DNA from: Shewanella nanhaiensis
Lineage (GTDB): Bacteria; Pseudomonadota; Gammaproteobacteria; Enterobacterales; Shewanellaceae
Direction: 5' to 3'
DNA length: 64,000 nt
Assembly (NCBI RefSeq): GCF_019457885.1
Contig: NZ_JAHZST010000010.1
Coordinates: 62,001 to 126,000 of the forward strand
In this document: positions 1-8,091 of the stretch, piece after piece
How positions within the stretch are numbered: position 1 is the first letter of the stretch
Layout: each line of letters begins with the position of its first letter
Notes under the pieces: model-generated
The model's input: only the letters and a program-made list of their open reading frames with translations
Database searches by the model: none
What the model was told of the DNA's origin: nothing
Program-made: the position numbers and the translations under genes

Positions 1-772
1 TTCTGGTGTATCTATCTGACTGTGATATCACAAGCTCATCAAGTGCTTGCTCCCTCTGGCGCTGAAAGTAGTTACGTGTTGATTGACTTAAACTCCCCTC
101 AGATTTCACTCTTACCTTGTCGTGACTGCTATCAGCCTCTTTGCTTGCTATAACATCTAACTTCAAGCTCTCTTGTGCTTTAACGCTAACCTCCTCCTTA
201 TCCTCTCTAGTTTGAGGAAAGTCGCTCACTTGAACTAGGGGCTTATCTTCTGGCTCAGGGCTAACACTCACCTCCTCTTTCACGATATTTTTAATTGGCT
301 CTACCATCTCTTTTATCACTTTAGGTTCTACCTTAGGCTCATAGTAGATATAGGAGCTCAATTTAGGCGCTTTGTGCTCGGGAAGAGCTAACCTCTGTGG
401 TTGCCAAACATGGTGCAACATACCAATTAACACAAAATGACCAATAAACACGAAGAGTAATACAAGAGTTGGTTGTCTATGGCGCGGCGTTAATTGAGAG
501 GCCTGCAGCTGACCTACCTCTGTATCCCTAGCACTTGTATCACTAGCGCTAAAGCTAGTACCTGACGGTAGCTCCTCTTCAGAGCTTGCTCCCACTAGTC
601 TGCCATCGTGAAGCAAATCATCCTCAGTTAAGTCTTGACGCTTAGCCACAAAGGGCTGCAGATGAGGCTCATCTACAGAGTCCAAACCGCTCTTCATTAA
701 GTCCTTCGTTAAACTCTTAACTAAGTCATCTTGGGGAGTTTGGGCGTTTACCAAGTGTTTATTACTTTCCAT
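1..772 (-). CDS. Single-pass membrane protein of unknown function, partial (C-terminus outside window)
   Basis: An open frame runs from an ATG at 772-770 to the window edge, giving at least 257 residues without a stop. The first ~100 residues are hydrophilic and acidic. One hydrophobic segment follows at about residues 102-119, preceded by a basic stretch (RHRQ), which suggests a cytoplasmic N-terminus and a periplasmic C-terminus. The part after the membrane is rich in Lys, Glu, Pro and Val (repeated VEPK/KEE-type runs), a low-complexity spacer like those of TonB, TolA or GspB proteins, but no diagnostic motif is visible. The start codon lacks a good Shine-Dalgarno sequence and overlaps by 11 nt the end of a small upstream frame (762-977), so translational coupling is possible. 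I do not recognise the family. Confidence 0.7.
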   Translation of the reverse strand, partial: MESNKHLVNAQTPQDDLVKSLTKDLMKSGLDSVDEPHLQPFVAKRQDLTEDDLLHDGRLVGASSEEELPSGTSFSASDTSARDTEVGQLQASQLTPRHRQPTLVLLFVFIGHFVLIGMLHHVWQPQRLALPEHKAPKLSSYIYYEPKVEPKVIKEMVEPIKNIVKEEVSVSPEPEDKPLVQVSDFPQTREDKEEVSVKAQESLKLDVIASKEADSSHDKVRVKSEGSLSQSTRNYFQRQREQALDELVISQSDRYTR

Positions 773-977
773 CTCTTGTTATATCAATTCCATTTATATC
801 GAGCCTATTTATATCAAGGCGATTTATATCGAGCTTATTGACACCTATCTCGACCCGATAAGCAGTGAACATATCTCTATACCAATTGCTATTAAGATAA
901 AGATATGGATATAAAGTTCCTTCAGCCTTTAATTGAATAATTTTCTTTTGCTTAGCCAACTCACATAAAAAGGACAA
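762..977 (-). CDS. Possible 71-residue leader protein with a DIN-type pentapeptide repeat
   Basis: A small frame with a TTG start at 977 ends 11 nt inside the next gene (start at 772). The N-terminal half is an ordinary mixed sequence. The C-terminal part carries a pentapeptide repeat of the form LDINR three times, then a variant, encoded by a 15-bp tandem repeat. The upstream sequence is only a weak ribosome site, and an internal ATG near 872 would give a shorter product. The overlap with the next gene and that gene's poor ribosome site are the only arguments that this is translated. It could equally be a chance frame in AT-rich leader DNA. Confidence 0.3.
   Translation of the reverse strand: MSFLCELAKQKKIIQLKAEGTLYPYLYLNSNWYRDMFTAYRVEIGVNKLDINRLDINRLDINGIDITRDGK
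792..836. repeat. 15-bp tandem repeat, three units
   Basis: Three adjacent 15-bp units begin at 792, 807 and 822, each starting ATTTATATC. Units 1 and 3 differ at one or two positions and the middle unit is more divergent. The unit length is a multiple of three, so the repeat stays in frame in the small minus-strand gene, where it encodes the LDINR-type pentapeptide. Confidence 0.75.
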
Positions 978-1010
978 AGGTCAAATCTTCAATCATATAA
1001 ATAAAAAATA

Positions 1011-1028
1011 AGCGTACACGTGTACGCT
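1011..1028. promoter_or_regulatory. FabR-type operator, perfect 18-bp palindrome
   Basis: AGCGTACACGTGTACGCT is a perfect palindrome 23 bp upstream of the TrhA/YqfA start. It matches, from memory, the operator of FabR, the TetR-family repressor of unsaturated fatty acid synthesis that acts at fabA and fabB. A yqfA site was also predicted in enterobacteria by phylogenetic footprinting. A possible -10 hexamer (TATAAA, 996-1001) lies just upstream, so a bound repressor would cover the start of transcription. The palindrome is directly seen; the assignment to FabR is inference from site sequence and gene identity. Confidence 0.7.
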
Positions 1029-1050
1029 CAACTCTAGTGTTAGTTAGTTA

Positions 1051-1779
1051 ATGCTGTTAGACTCGTTAAAAAGGTCTAACCAGAAGTTGATTTACTCTAT
1101 GCCATCACAGGAAATATGCCATCAAGCCCCAATTGAACAAACGCTTAATTCTAGTGGCTATACACTTCATGAAGAGCTAGCAAACAGCATCAGTCATGCC
1201 CTAGGGGTTATCGCAGGTATCGTGGGACTTATTTTCTCTATCATCAAAGGGCAAGACACGCTAACTTCTGTTCAGATGCTAGGTGTTGTGATCTACTGTA
1301 GCAGTATTATTTTACTCTTTTCCTGCTCGACGGCTTACCACAGCGTCTCAAACCCAAAGTGGAAACATAGACTGAAAATAGCTGATCATTGCGCTATCTA
1401 CTTTCTTATTGCTGGAACCTATACACCATTGATGTTAATCGCACTTAAAGGCGAACAAGCCACTATTATTTTAGTTGCGATCTGGTCTTTGGCTGTAGCG
1501 GGTGTGTTATTTAAAACCCTGTTTATTCATCGCTTTAAGAAATTCAGCGTGATGCTTTATCTTGCCATGGGTTGGCTATGCGTCACCGTAATGAGTGATA
1601 TGATTGCGGCGATGTCACCATTAGGGTTTCAACTTCTATTAGCTGGCGGTCTTTTTTACAGCCTAGGGGTGGTGTTTTATGTGGGTAAACGGATCCCCTA
1701 TAATCATGCTATTTGGCATCTATTTGTACTCGCGGGCGCCATCAGTCACTTCCTCTGTGTCTACCTCACCTTACTTTAA
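1051..1779 (+). CDS. trhA: Hemolysin III / TrhA (YqfA) family membrane protein
   Basis: A 242-residue polytopic inner-membrane protein with about seven hydrophobic segments. Family landmarks are the HEELANSISHALG segment at about residues 40-52, a Ser/His stretch followed by an ADHCAIYFLIAGTYTPL segment in the middle, and a C-terminal HAIWHLFVLAGAISH segment with the spaced histidines of the PAQR/hemolysin III fold. Members are linked to membrane fluidity and fatty acid homeostasis, which fits the FabR-like operator upstream. The first ATG is at 1051; an in-frame ATG at 1099 (MPSQ) would still keep the whole conserved domain, so the first 16 residues are uncertain. It is monocistronic and convergent with the DTW gene. 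Confidence 0.88.
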   Translation: MLLDSLKRSNQKLIYSMPSQEICHQAPIEQTLNSSGYTLHEELANSISHALGVIAGIVGLIFSIIKGQDTLTSVQMLGVVIYCSSIILLFSCSTAYHSVSNPKWKHRLKIADHCAIYFLIAGTYTPLMLIALKGEQATIILVAIWSLAVAGVLFKTLFIHRFKKFSVMLYLAMGWLCVTVMSDMIAAMSPLGFQLLLAGGLFYSLGVVFYVGKRIPYNHAIWHLFVLAGAISHFLCVYLTLL

Positions 1780-1790
1780 CTAAAGCTGTA

Positions 1791-2297
1791 TTATCTTTGA
1801 TTTAATGCAATATAGGCAGCTTCCAGCTCCAATGCTTCTTCACTCATCTTGGCTGAATGACACAGTTGGATAATACATTCTAAAGTGCATAAGCCTCCAG
1901 GGATCTGATTGCGCCTCAAGTTAAACTGAGAGTCTCCTCCCTGTGTTAATGCATATTTGTTCGCAGTGGCAAGATAGGGACTCTGCCTTATCATCTTTCT
2001 CGCCTCTTGCCAGATTGCATCTAAAATAATGATAATTTCAGGTATCTCATTCAAATACAGGTTTAACTCCTCCATTGGGGCTTGAACCATTGAATCACCA
2101 GTCTCTTTGGACAAAACTGGTTTTGGAAAAAGCACTGCCGCCCTCTTACTGGATAGTAGATCTACTATCTCATCATCTGGTTCAACTCTTGACCAGATCA
2201 CACGTGCGCACCAGTCGGGAAATCGCTCTAGCGCTACTAGCCCTGTATTGGTTAAACGCGAAACCTCTCTTTCATGGGTTAATAAAATAACCTTCAT
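1791..2297 (-). CDS. Short DTW-domain protein (TapT/YfiP-like tRNA-uridine aminocarboxypropyltransferase family)
   Basis: A 168-residue protein that aligns with the central and C-terminal parts of E. coli YfiP/TapT, the enzyme that makes acp3U at tRNA position 47. Matching landmarks are a TNTG motif near residue 16, a WSR(V/T)EP segment near residue 35, and an LDAIWQEARKMIRQSPYL segment that corresponds to LDGTWPEARKM in YfiP. The DTW signature is therefore changed to DAIW, and the N-terminal Cys-rich region (CxRC type) of full-length proteins is absent. It may be a shortened paralogue with altered substrate use. It ends 11 bp from the trhA stop (convergent), and its start faces the sensor kinase gene. 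Confidence 0.75.
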   Translation of the reverse strand: MKVILLTHEREVSRLTNTGLVALERFPDWCARVIWSRVEPDDEIVDLLSSKRAAVLFPKPVLSKETGDSMVQAPMEELNLYLNEIPEIIIILDAIWQEARKMIRQSPYLATANKYALTQGGDSQFNLRRNQIPGGLCTLECIIQLCHSAKMSEEALELEAAYIALNQR

Positions 2298-2416
2298 CTA
2301 TCTACGCCCAACATTAAATATATTCCTCTTCGCACTCTCTACTAGCAGATACGCTATGACCCGGTTATAATTGCGAACAATTATCATTACATGGCGCTTT
2401 AAGTAAGCCATCTACT

Positions 2417-3790
2417 ATGCTTCTACCAATATCAGGCCTTTTTTCACATCTGCAGTTTAAGTTATTCAGCTACTTTGCCATCTCACTTTTAGCTATTTTA
2501 CTGATAGCAACCGCCATTGAAAGCTTGGTATTGAATAAATTGCTCACTTTACCTTCAACCACACAAGAGCAACTCACAGAACTTGCCAATGAAGCAAAAG
2601 TCTTTATCAAAAACAGTGATATAGAGGGGCTTTCTCAATGGGAAAAACAGCAGGTATTCACTCTTTTTATTCTCAATAACGATCTTCAAACAATCACTAA
2701 GCGAGAGATGCATCCTCATTTTGTTTTTAAGCTTAAGTATTTAAAGCAGCTTAAACAGCCGATGGGGGATCGCGTGCAAAAGCCCTTAATCGCAGTTCCT
2801 TTAGGTGAGTATCTTATCAATAATAAACGGCAAGACTTAACGTTAGTGGTGCAGCTCAATGCCGCGCTTCATCCGGCACAACAGTTAAGTAGTAGCTTAT
2901 GGATAATCCGTACACTCGTCGGCTTTGCTGTGCTCGTGATGTTTAGCTCCATCCTAAGCAAATACTTGATCACTCCGCTGACACACCTGCAAGCTGGCAC
3001 ACAAGCATTAGCAAGTGGAGATCTTAATACCCGTATTGCCCAGCACTTCTCCACCAAAGAACCTGAGTTTTATAAGTTAGCCACCGAGTTTGACCATATG
3101 GCGGAGCAAGTCCAGCAGTCGATGCTGAACCAACAAAGATTATTAAGGGATGTTTCGCATGAGCTGCGTACCCCGTTAGCTAGACAAGAGCTGGCACTTC
3201 ACCTCTTAAGCAAACAACTTGATGACTCACATCTTACTCTGTTACATAGACTTGAACATGAAAATGCAGAGATGTCAGCGTTGATCAATACCATGCTTAA
3301 TTTCAGTCGACTCAACAACGCTTATATTGATCTCAACATACAAGCAGTTCCAATCAATGAGATCCGCAGCAGATCGCTAAACGATATTGAATTCGAAGCT
3401 AAAGTGGGACAAACCATTATCTGGCACTCACAGCCGGACACTGTCACTCTCAACACTGATCTAGGCCTGTTAACTCGGGCCATAGATAATGTACTCAGAA
3501 ATGCACTTAAGTATGCGGGAGAGTGCTGTACTATAGAAGTGAGCTACATTAAGACCTCTAACGGCGTTGCTCTCGTCATTATGGATGATGGCCCAGGGAT
3601 TGAGCACTCAGAGTTAGAAACCGTGTTTAACCCTTTCACTCGCATGGATGATGCAAGGCATTCAAGTCAAGGGGGTTATGGCTTAGGTTTAGCGATAGTA
3701 AAACAGAGCATGAAACTGTTAGGAGGCGAAGCTGTTGCCGAGAATTTAGATAAAGGCGGCTTTAAAATTAGTTTACATCTTCCAAGCTAG
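2417..3790 (+). CDS. Orphan two-component sensor histidine kinase
   Basis: A 457-residue membrane kinase. A first membrane helix lies at about residues 16-38, a periplasmic sensor domain of ~120 residues follows, then a second helix near 163-183 and a HAMP linker. The HisKA segment RDVSHELRTPLAR places the phosphorylated histidine at about residue 248. The ATP domain has an N box (NVLRNALKYA), a G1 box (DDGPGIE) and a G2 box (GYGLGLAIVKQS). The layout is that of CpxA/EnvZ-type kinases. No response regulator gene is adjacent: the next genes are a mobile repeat and deformylase. The ligand is unknown. The start has only a weak ribosome site. Confidence 0.88.
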   Translation: MLLPISGLFSHLQFKLFSYFAISLLAILLIATAIESLVLNKLLTLPSTTQEQLTELANEAKVFIKNSDIEGLSQWEKQQVFTLFILNNDLQTITKREMHPHFVFKLKYLKQLKQPMGDRVQKPLIAVPLGEYLINNKRQDLTLVVQLNAALHPAQQLSSSLWIIRTLVGFAVLVMFSSILSKYLITPLTHLQAGTQALASGDLNTRIAQHFSTKEPEFYKLATEFDHMAEQVQQSMLNQQRLLRDVSHELRTPLARQELALHLLSKQLDDSHLTLLHRLEHENAEMSALINTMLNFSRLNNAYIDLNIQAVPINEIRSRSLNDIEFEAKVGQTIIWHSQPDTVTLNTDLGLLTRAIDNVLRNALKYAGECCTIEVSYIKTSNGVALVIMDDGPGIEHSELETVFNPFTRMDDARHSSQGGYGLGLAIVKQSMKLLGGEAVAENLDKGGFKISLHLPS

Positions 3791-3839
3791 CCCATTTAAC
3801 ACTAACTCATATCGTTAAAAAGCCCATTACCTAAAGATA

Positions 3840-4102
3840 TACCCAAACAACTTCAAGATGCAGGATTCAGCATGTCGAGAAGTGACAGAGTTCAAGGCAT
3901 GAAATAGTAGGACTAGTTATTCTAATTCAATATTTCATAACACAGAAAAATGTTGCTTCTCGCCATGCCCTTCGGGAGCTCCCGTAGAATCGCTGCACTG
4001 TGTTAGTGATATCAACAAGGGAATAACCATTATCCTCAATCACTTCCTTGATCAGCTATCCTACGGGGGCTCTGAAACGAGTATCTTGAGGTAGCTTGGG
4101 TA
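3840..4102. mobile_element. Family A 263-bp MITE-like element, copy 1
   Basis: This 263-bp non-coding element fills the gap between the kinase and deformylase genes. It starts TACCCAA and ends TTGGGTA. Its ends form an imperfect inverted repeat of about 24 bp (TACCCAAAC...TTCAAGATGC against the complement of the right end) and it is flanked by TA on both sides. The same sequence recurs at 22491-22753 (inverted) and 32424-32686 (same orientation) at exactly the same length. Internal inverted repeats (GGGAGCTCCCGTAG against CTACGGGGGCTC) could fold. TA flanks are typical of targets of IS630/Tc1-mariner-type transposases, so a non-autonomous MITE is the likeliest explanation. Confidence 0.85.
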
Positions 4103-4134
4103 TAATGGGCTTTAATTGAAATACACCGCTTACT

Positions 4135-4626
4135 TTAAGCGTATTTGCTCACTTTTCTGAGTGCTATTTGCTGCTTTAACTTAGAAAGGTGATCGGTAAA
4201 CACGACGCCATTGAGATGATCCATCTCATGTTGAAGCACTATCGCTAAAAAGGTATCAGTTTCAATTTCAAAAGGTGTCCCCTCTCTATCGAGCGCTGTC
4301 ACTTTCACCTTCTCATTTCTGGCGACTTTAGCTCGGTAACCAGGAATAGATAAACATCCCTCTTCACCGACAAACTCCCCCTCTGCAGAGACTATCTCAG
4401 GATTGATCAAGACTTGAGGTTGATCTCTTTCCGGTGACAGATCGATAACCAATATCGCATGTTCACTGCCAACTTGTGTTGCAGCTAAACCAATTCCATC
4501 ATCGGTGTGGTACATGGTTTCTAATAGATCATCAATAAAACCCTGCACCGCGCTGATATCTGTTACCGGCTTAGCTTTTCTTTTTAGTCGTTCATCAGGG
4601 ATGGTGAGAATATCGAGTACAGCCAT
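4135..4626 (-). CDS. def: Peptide deformylase
   Basis: A 163-residue cytoplasmic metalloenzyme that removes the N-formyl group from nascent proteins. The three family motifs are all present: GIGLAATQ at 44-51, EGCLS at 89-93 (metal ligand Cys91) and HEMDH at 133-137 (two His ligands and the catalytic Glu). Length is close to that of E. coli Def (about 169). There is no fmt gene beside it, unlike the usual def-fmt operon, so this may be a second, stand-alone deformylase. The gene ends about 30 bp from the family A element. Confidence 0.95.
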   Translation of the reverse strand: MAVLDILTIPDERLKRKAKPVTDISAVQGFIDDLLETMYHTDDGIGLAATQVGSEHAILVIDLSPERDQPQVLINPEIVSAEGEFVGEEGCLSIPGYRAKVARNEKVKVTALDREGTPFEIETDTFLAIVLQHEMDHLNGVVFTDHLSKLKQQIALRKVSKYA

Positions 4627-4836
4627 TTAGATCACATTTCAGAGAAAAATTTGGCGTCATTATGACTTATTTTTTTCTAAAGGCAACTTTAACAATAGAT
4701 TGTTCTAATCGAAATTTTCAATTTCATAGGCTTGCCACGTGCATCTTTATCGATAAATAACAGACTTTCTCGCTTGTATTACTCTTTTGTTATCGCTAGC
4801 ATAACAAAATGTATAAAATATACGGAAGTGACAATA

Positions 4837-6564
4837 ATGACTAGAGTTGCACGAACTCCGTTGCCAAAGACTTTTTTTGTGGCAAATACCATGGAGATTT
4901 TTGAGCGTTTGGCTTGGTATGGTTTCTTTACCCTGTCATCACTCTATATGACCTCACCAATACTACAGGGAGGACTAGGATTTAGTGAGCAGGAGCGAGG
5001 CCTATTACAGGGGATGATCCCCTTCTTCCTCTATCTGTTCCCAGTACTTACTGGCGCACTAGCCGATAGATATGGATACCGGAAAATGTTCCTACTGGCA
5101 TACGCCATTATGAGTCCCTGTTACTTCTTACTTGGCCAGGTTAACTCTTTTGCAGGTTTCTTTATTGCCTTTATGGGAGTTGCATTAGGTGCAGCCTGTT
5201 TTAAACCTGTGGTAACTGGCACTGTGGCTAGAACAACAGATGAAACCAACCGAGGTCTAGGCTTCGGTATTTTTTATATGATGGTCAATGTCGGTGGCTT
5301 TCTTGGTCCATTTATCGCTGGGTATGTGCGCGCGATCAGTTGGGATTGGGTCTTTATCATGTCCTCGTTCTGGATCGCAGTGAACTTCATCCCTGCTCTA
5401 CTTTTTTATCAAGAACCCACAGATCAAGCGAAGCAGAAAGGAAAACCACTGAAAGCTGTGTTATCGGATATTCAAGAGGTACTCGGAAACCTACGATTTG
5501 CAATCCTCTTCTTTGGTACTTTAGTGATCTTAATGGCTTATGGGGCTAAGTGGTTAACAGGCAATGAAACACTGGTCATCTATCTTGGCTGGTTTTTGGG
5601 CCACTATCTCTGGGATCTAAGTGCCAACACGCAAAAAGATAGGCCTTGGTACAGACAGAAGATCACGGTAGGAAACAAACCTTTCGTCATCTATCTTTTG
5701 ATCTTGTCCGGTTTCTGGATGGTTTATCAGCAAATATTTATCACTTTACCTATCTATATTCGCGATTTTGTCGATACATCAGATCTGGTCGCCATGTTAG
5801 CTCAATATCCCCAGCTGCTAGAGTTTTTTGCCCACGTCGAGTTAGATGCACTGAAAACAGAGCTGTTAAGACTAGCCCAAGCTGTTTCTAGCAGGGAGAT
5901 TGATATAAAGCACGCCTATTTCGAGCTCGTTCACTTAAAGGTAATGGTACCGATGAATGAATTAGGCCAAGGCCTTATCAGTATTTCAATCGATCCGGCT
6001 AAAGCCAGCGAATTGGCTCAAAACTGGGCTAATCAACATAGGCAGGTCAACCCAGAATACTTAATAGGGCTTAACTTCCTCTCTATCGTGCTGCTGCAGA
6101 TCATAGTTAGTCGTTTCATTGAACGTTTTCAAGCGTTGCCAGTACTTGTCGGTGGAACCGTGATCTTGGCTCTTGGAACGGCGCTAGGCGGAATAGCTCA
6201 CGGCATGATCATGGGCGGCGTCATGGTTTTGACCTCCATTCTCGTCTTCTCTATTGGTGAGATGGTCGCATCACCAAAAAGTCAGGAGTATGTCGCCAGT
6301 TTTGCACCACAAGATAAGAAAGCCATGTTTATGGGTTACTACTTCGTGTCATCGGCCATCGGCTTTCTACTTGCCGGTCCGCTCTCTGGCTACCTTTACT
6401 CTGAAGTTGCAAAGCAGGCAGGTCGACCAGATTTGATGTGGTTTATCATAGGAGGGTTTGGACTTCTGACCGCCATTGGACTAGTACTTTTCAATAAGTT
6501 CAGTGCCAGCAAGCTCGTAGAGCAGCAGATAACTCAATCACCTGTTGAGGAAGCAAGGATATAA
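4837..6564 (+). CDS. POT/PTR-family proton-dependent peptide transporter
   Basis: A 575-residue polytopic carrier. The N-terminus carries the ExxER...YG signature of proton-coupled oligopeptide transporters (Glu20, Glu23, Arg24, Tyr28-Gly29), and a typical major-facilitator loop motif (GALADRYGYRK) follows the first helices. A soluble insertion of roughly 100 residues, rich in charged positions, interrupts the second half (about residues 305-410 of this start) before the last helices resume. I chose the ATG at 4837 because the signature begins just after it; an in-frame TTG at 4732 would add 35 residues that do not resemble transporters. The gene is monocistronic and convergent with the next. 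Confidence 0.82.
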   Translation: MTRVARTPLPKTFFVANTMEIFERLAWYGFFTLSSLYMTSPILQGGLGFSEQERGLLQGMIPFFLYLFPVLTGALADRYGYRKMFLLAYAIMSPCYFLLGQVNSFAGFFIAFMGVALGAACFKPVVTGTVARTTDETNRGLGFGIFYMMVNVGGFLGPFIAGYVRAISWDWVFIMSSFWIAVNFIPALLFYQEPTDQAKQKGKPLKAVLSDIQEVLGNLRFAILFFGTLVILMAYGAKWLTGNETLVIYLGWFLGHYLWDLSANTQKDRPWYRQKITVGNKPFVIYLLILSGFWMVYQQIFITLPIYIRDFVDTSDLVAMLAQYPQLLEFFAHVELDALKTELLRLAQAVSSREIDIKHAYFELVHLKVMVPMNELGQGLISISIDPAKASELAQNWANQHRQVNPEYLIGLNFLSIVLLQIIVSRFIERFQALPVLVGGTVILALGTALGGIAHGMIMGGVMVLTSILVFSIGEMVASPKSQEYVASFAPQDKKAMFMGYYFVSSAIGFLLAGPLSGYLYSEVAKQAGRPDLMWFIIGGFGLLTAIGLVLFNKFSASKLVEQQITQSPVEEARI

Positions 6565-6576
6565 AGTGATTCTAAA

Positions 6577-6605
6577 AGGCGCATGTCGTTTAATCCCATG
6601 CGCCT
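6577..6605. terminator. Hairpin between convergent genes
   Basis: A perfect 9-bp stem (AGGCGCATG with CATGCGCCT) and an 11-nt loop. On the minus strand the stem is followed by TTTT, so it can end transcription of the outer-membrane protein gene. The plus side has no T run. Confidence 0.6.
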
Positions 6606-6632
6606 AAGCCTTGTTAGATGCTAAATACTCAA

Positions 6633-7322
6633 TTAAAACTGAGACTGCAGTGCAAATACCCATTGAGTATCTTCATACTCAATCTCATCAATACGATGAG
6701 CTTCATAGCGATACCTCACCTCCCATGACCACTGCTCGCTTAAACGATAACCCAGTGACAGCCAAGCTTCGCCCTCAAAACGCTCACGACCATCAATGGC
6801 GACACTCGCTTGGGTAGTCAGTTGGTTATACCATCGGTCGCTCCAAGGCTTTAGCACAGAGAAACTGGCATTTGCCGCAAAACTGTTACTGCTAGAGTGC
6901 TCATCGATACTAAGATAATTTGCAGCAAGCTCAGTAAAGACTAATGTCTCATACCAACCGACATACTCACTTATAACACCAAATTGATACTGATAATGGC
7001 TTAGCCGACCTATCTCAGTGTCCGTTTTGCCATGATTAACCTTGGCACTAATATTTAAGTTGTTGCCTGAAGATGCAGGCGCATACAGATAAGATAGTGT
7101 CCATTTATCTCCTCCCATATTGGTATGTAACTCGATCTTTTGTGACTCACCTCCTAACCGTCCACCCACCTTAAACACATCGGCATCAAAGCCAATACCT
7201 AGGGATGTTTTTAGGTTGAGAGGATCCGCTATATGACGGTTTAGCTGAGCCTGAGCAGAGAGAGAAACAGTGGAGAGAAGAGCAGCCATTAATGGCAGAG
7301 TCACTCGAATAAGGTTTGGCAT
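6633..7322 (-). CDS. Putative outer-membrane beta-barrel protein
   Basis: A 229-residue protein with a clear Sec signal peptide (hydrophobic core at residues 7-22, cleavage after AQA near 26). The mature part is rich in alternating aromatic and polar residues and Tyr/Trp-ended strands. The last strand ends in ALQSQF, with the C-terminal Phe expected of barrels inserted by the Bam complex. The RYRYEAHR segment near the end resembles KdgM-type small porins, but I cannot show specificity. It has its own terminator and its start faces the alkyltransferase-like gene. Confidence 0.7.
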   Translation of the reverse strand: MPNLIRVTLPLMAALLSTVSLSAQAQLNRHIADPLNLKTSLGIGFDADVFKVGGRLGGESQKIELHTNMGGDKWTLSYLYAPASSGNNLNISAKVNHGKTDTEIGRLSHYQYQFGVISEYVGWYETLVFTELAANYLSIDEHSSSNSFAANASFSVLKPWSDRWYNQLTTQASVAIDGRERFEGEAWLSLGYRLSEQWSWEVRYRYEAHRIDEIEYEDTQWVFALQSQF

Positions 7323-7578
7323 TGGTCACACCGTGAAAAAATCCTATTATCACGTTTAAAATATACAGCATCAACGGTTTTCACCATATATTACAACGAA
7401 GTAACCGACTTAACACAGCTCACCAATTACCTGCAAAAATGTATCAACCTCAGGCGTTTCTGTAGCATATTCCTAGTCACCATCCTAATATCTGGTTATG
7501 ATAAATAACATGAGTGAATTAATACGGTATCTATTTTAAAGGCTGCCTGTTTATGAAATATCTGTTGATGAAGTGCCT

Positions 7579-7932
7579 ATGTCAAAGCAAGTAACCGTGA
7601 GTCCAATCGAAAAAATTTGGTTTATCGTTAACCTCATCCCTAAAGGTTATGTCTGTTCCTATGGAAAAGTCGCTGATTTGGCAGGCCTTCCAGGTAGAGC
7701 CCGATATGTCTCTACAGCACTAAAGCGAGCCCCAAAAGAGATGACATTACCTTGGCATAGAGTGGTTAATAGTCAGGGAAAGATCTCTTTTGAAAGCAAT
7801 ACTCAAGCCTACCAAAATCAGATGGAGAGATTAAGACTTGATGGTGTTGAAGTGAACCGAGGCAAAATTTTATTGTCTCAATATGAGTGGAAGCCAGATC
7901 TTGCTACGCTTATGTTCGAGATCCCTTTTTAA
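7579..7932 (+). CDS. Alkyltransferase-like protein (ATL, YbaZ family)
   Basis: A 117-residue homologue of the C-terminal domain of O6-alkylguanine-DNA methyltransferase. The active-site PCHR motif is PWHR here (Trp59), the defining change of ATL proteins. These bind O6-alkylguanine without transferring the alkyl group and hand the lesion to nucleotide excision repair. The helix-turn-helix part with the GLPGRARYV segment (residues 36-44) supplies the Arg finger. A GTG at 7573 could add two residues; the ATG at 7579 matches family starts. The gene stands alone. Confidence 0.88.
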   Translation: MSKQVTVSPIEKIWFIVNLIPKGYVCSYGKVADLAGLPGRARYVSTALKRAPKEMTLPWHRVVNSQGKISFESNTQAYQNQMERLRLDGVEVNRGKILLSQYEWKPDLATLMFEIPF

Positions 7933-8091
7933 CCGCCCTCCTCAACAGACTTGCTATAAGAGGGTTAGAGGAGCAAGATTAATAAAACCTGTTGTCACTC
8001 AAATTAATCTGTCACCCATGGACCTCTTACAGCTGTAACGAGCGAAAAGTAGTAAAGAACACATTAAATAACCGAGTCGAGGAGATCGCTT

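Noticed and set aside
2075..2370. Plus-strand frames opposite the DTW gene
   Set aside because: They lie entirely antisense to a well-supported gene and show no coding features.
3840..4102. Family A element as a CRISPR or REP/BIME array
   Set aside because: It is a single unit with unique interior and inverted ends, not short repeats with spacers or clustered REP palindromes.
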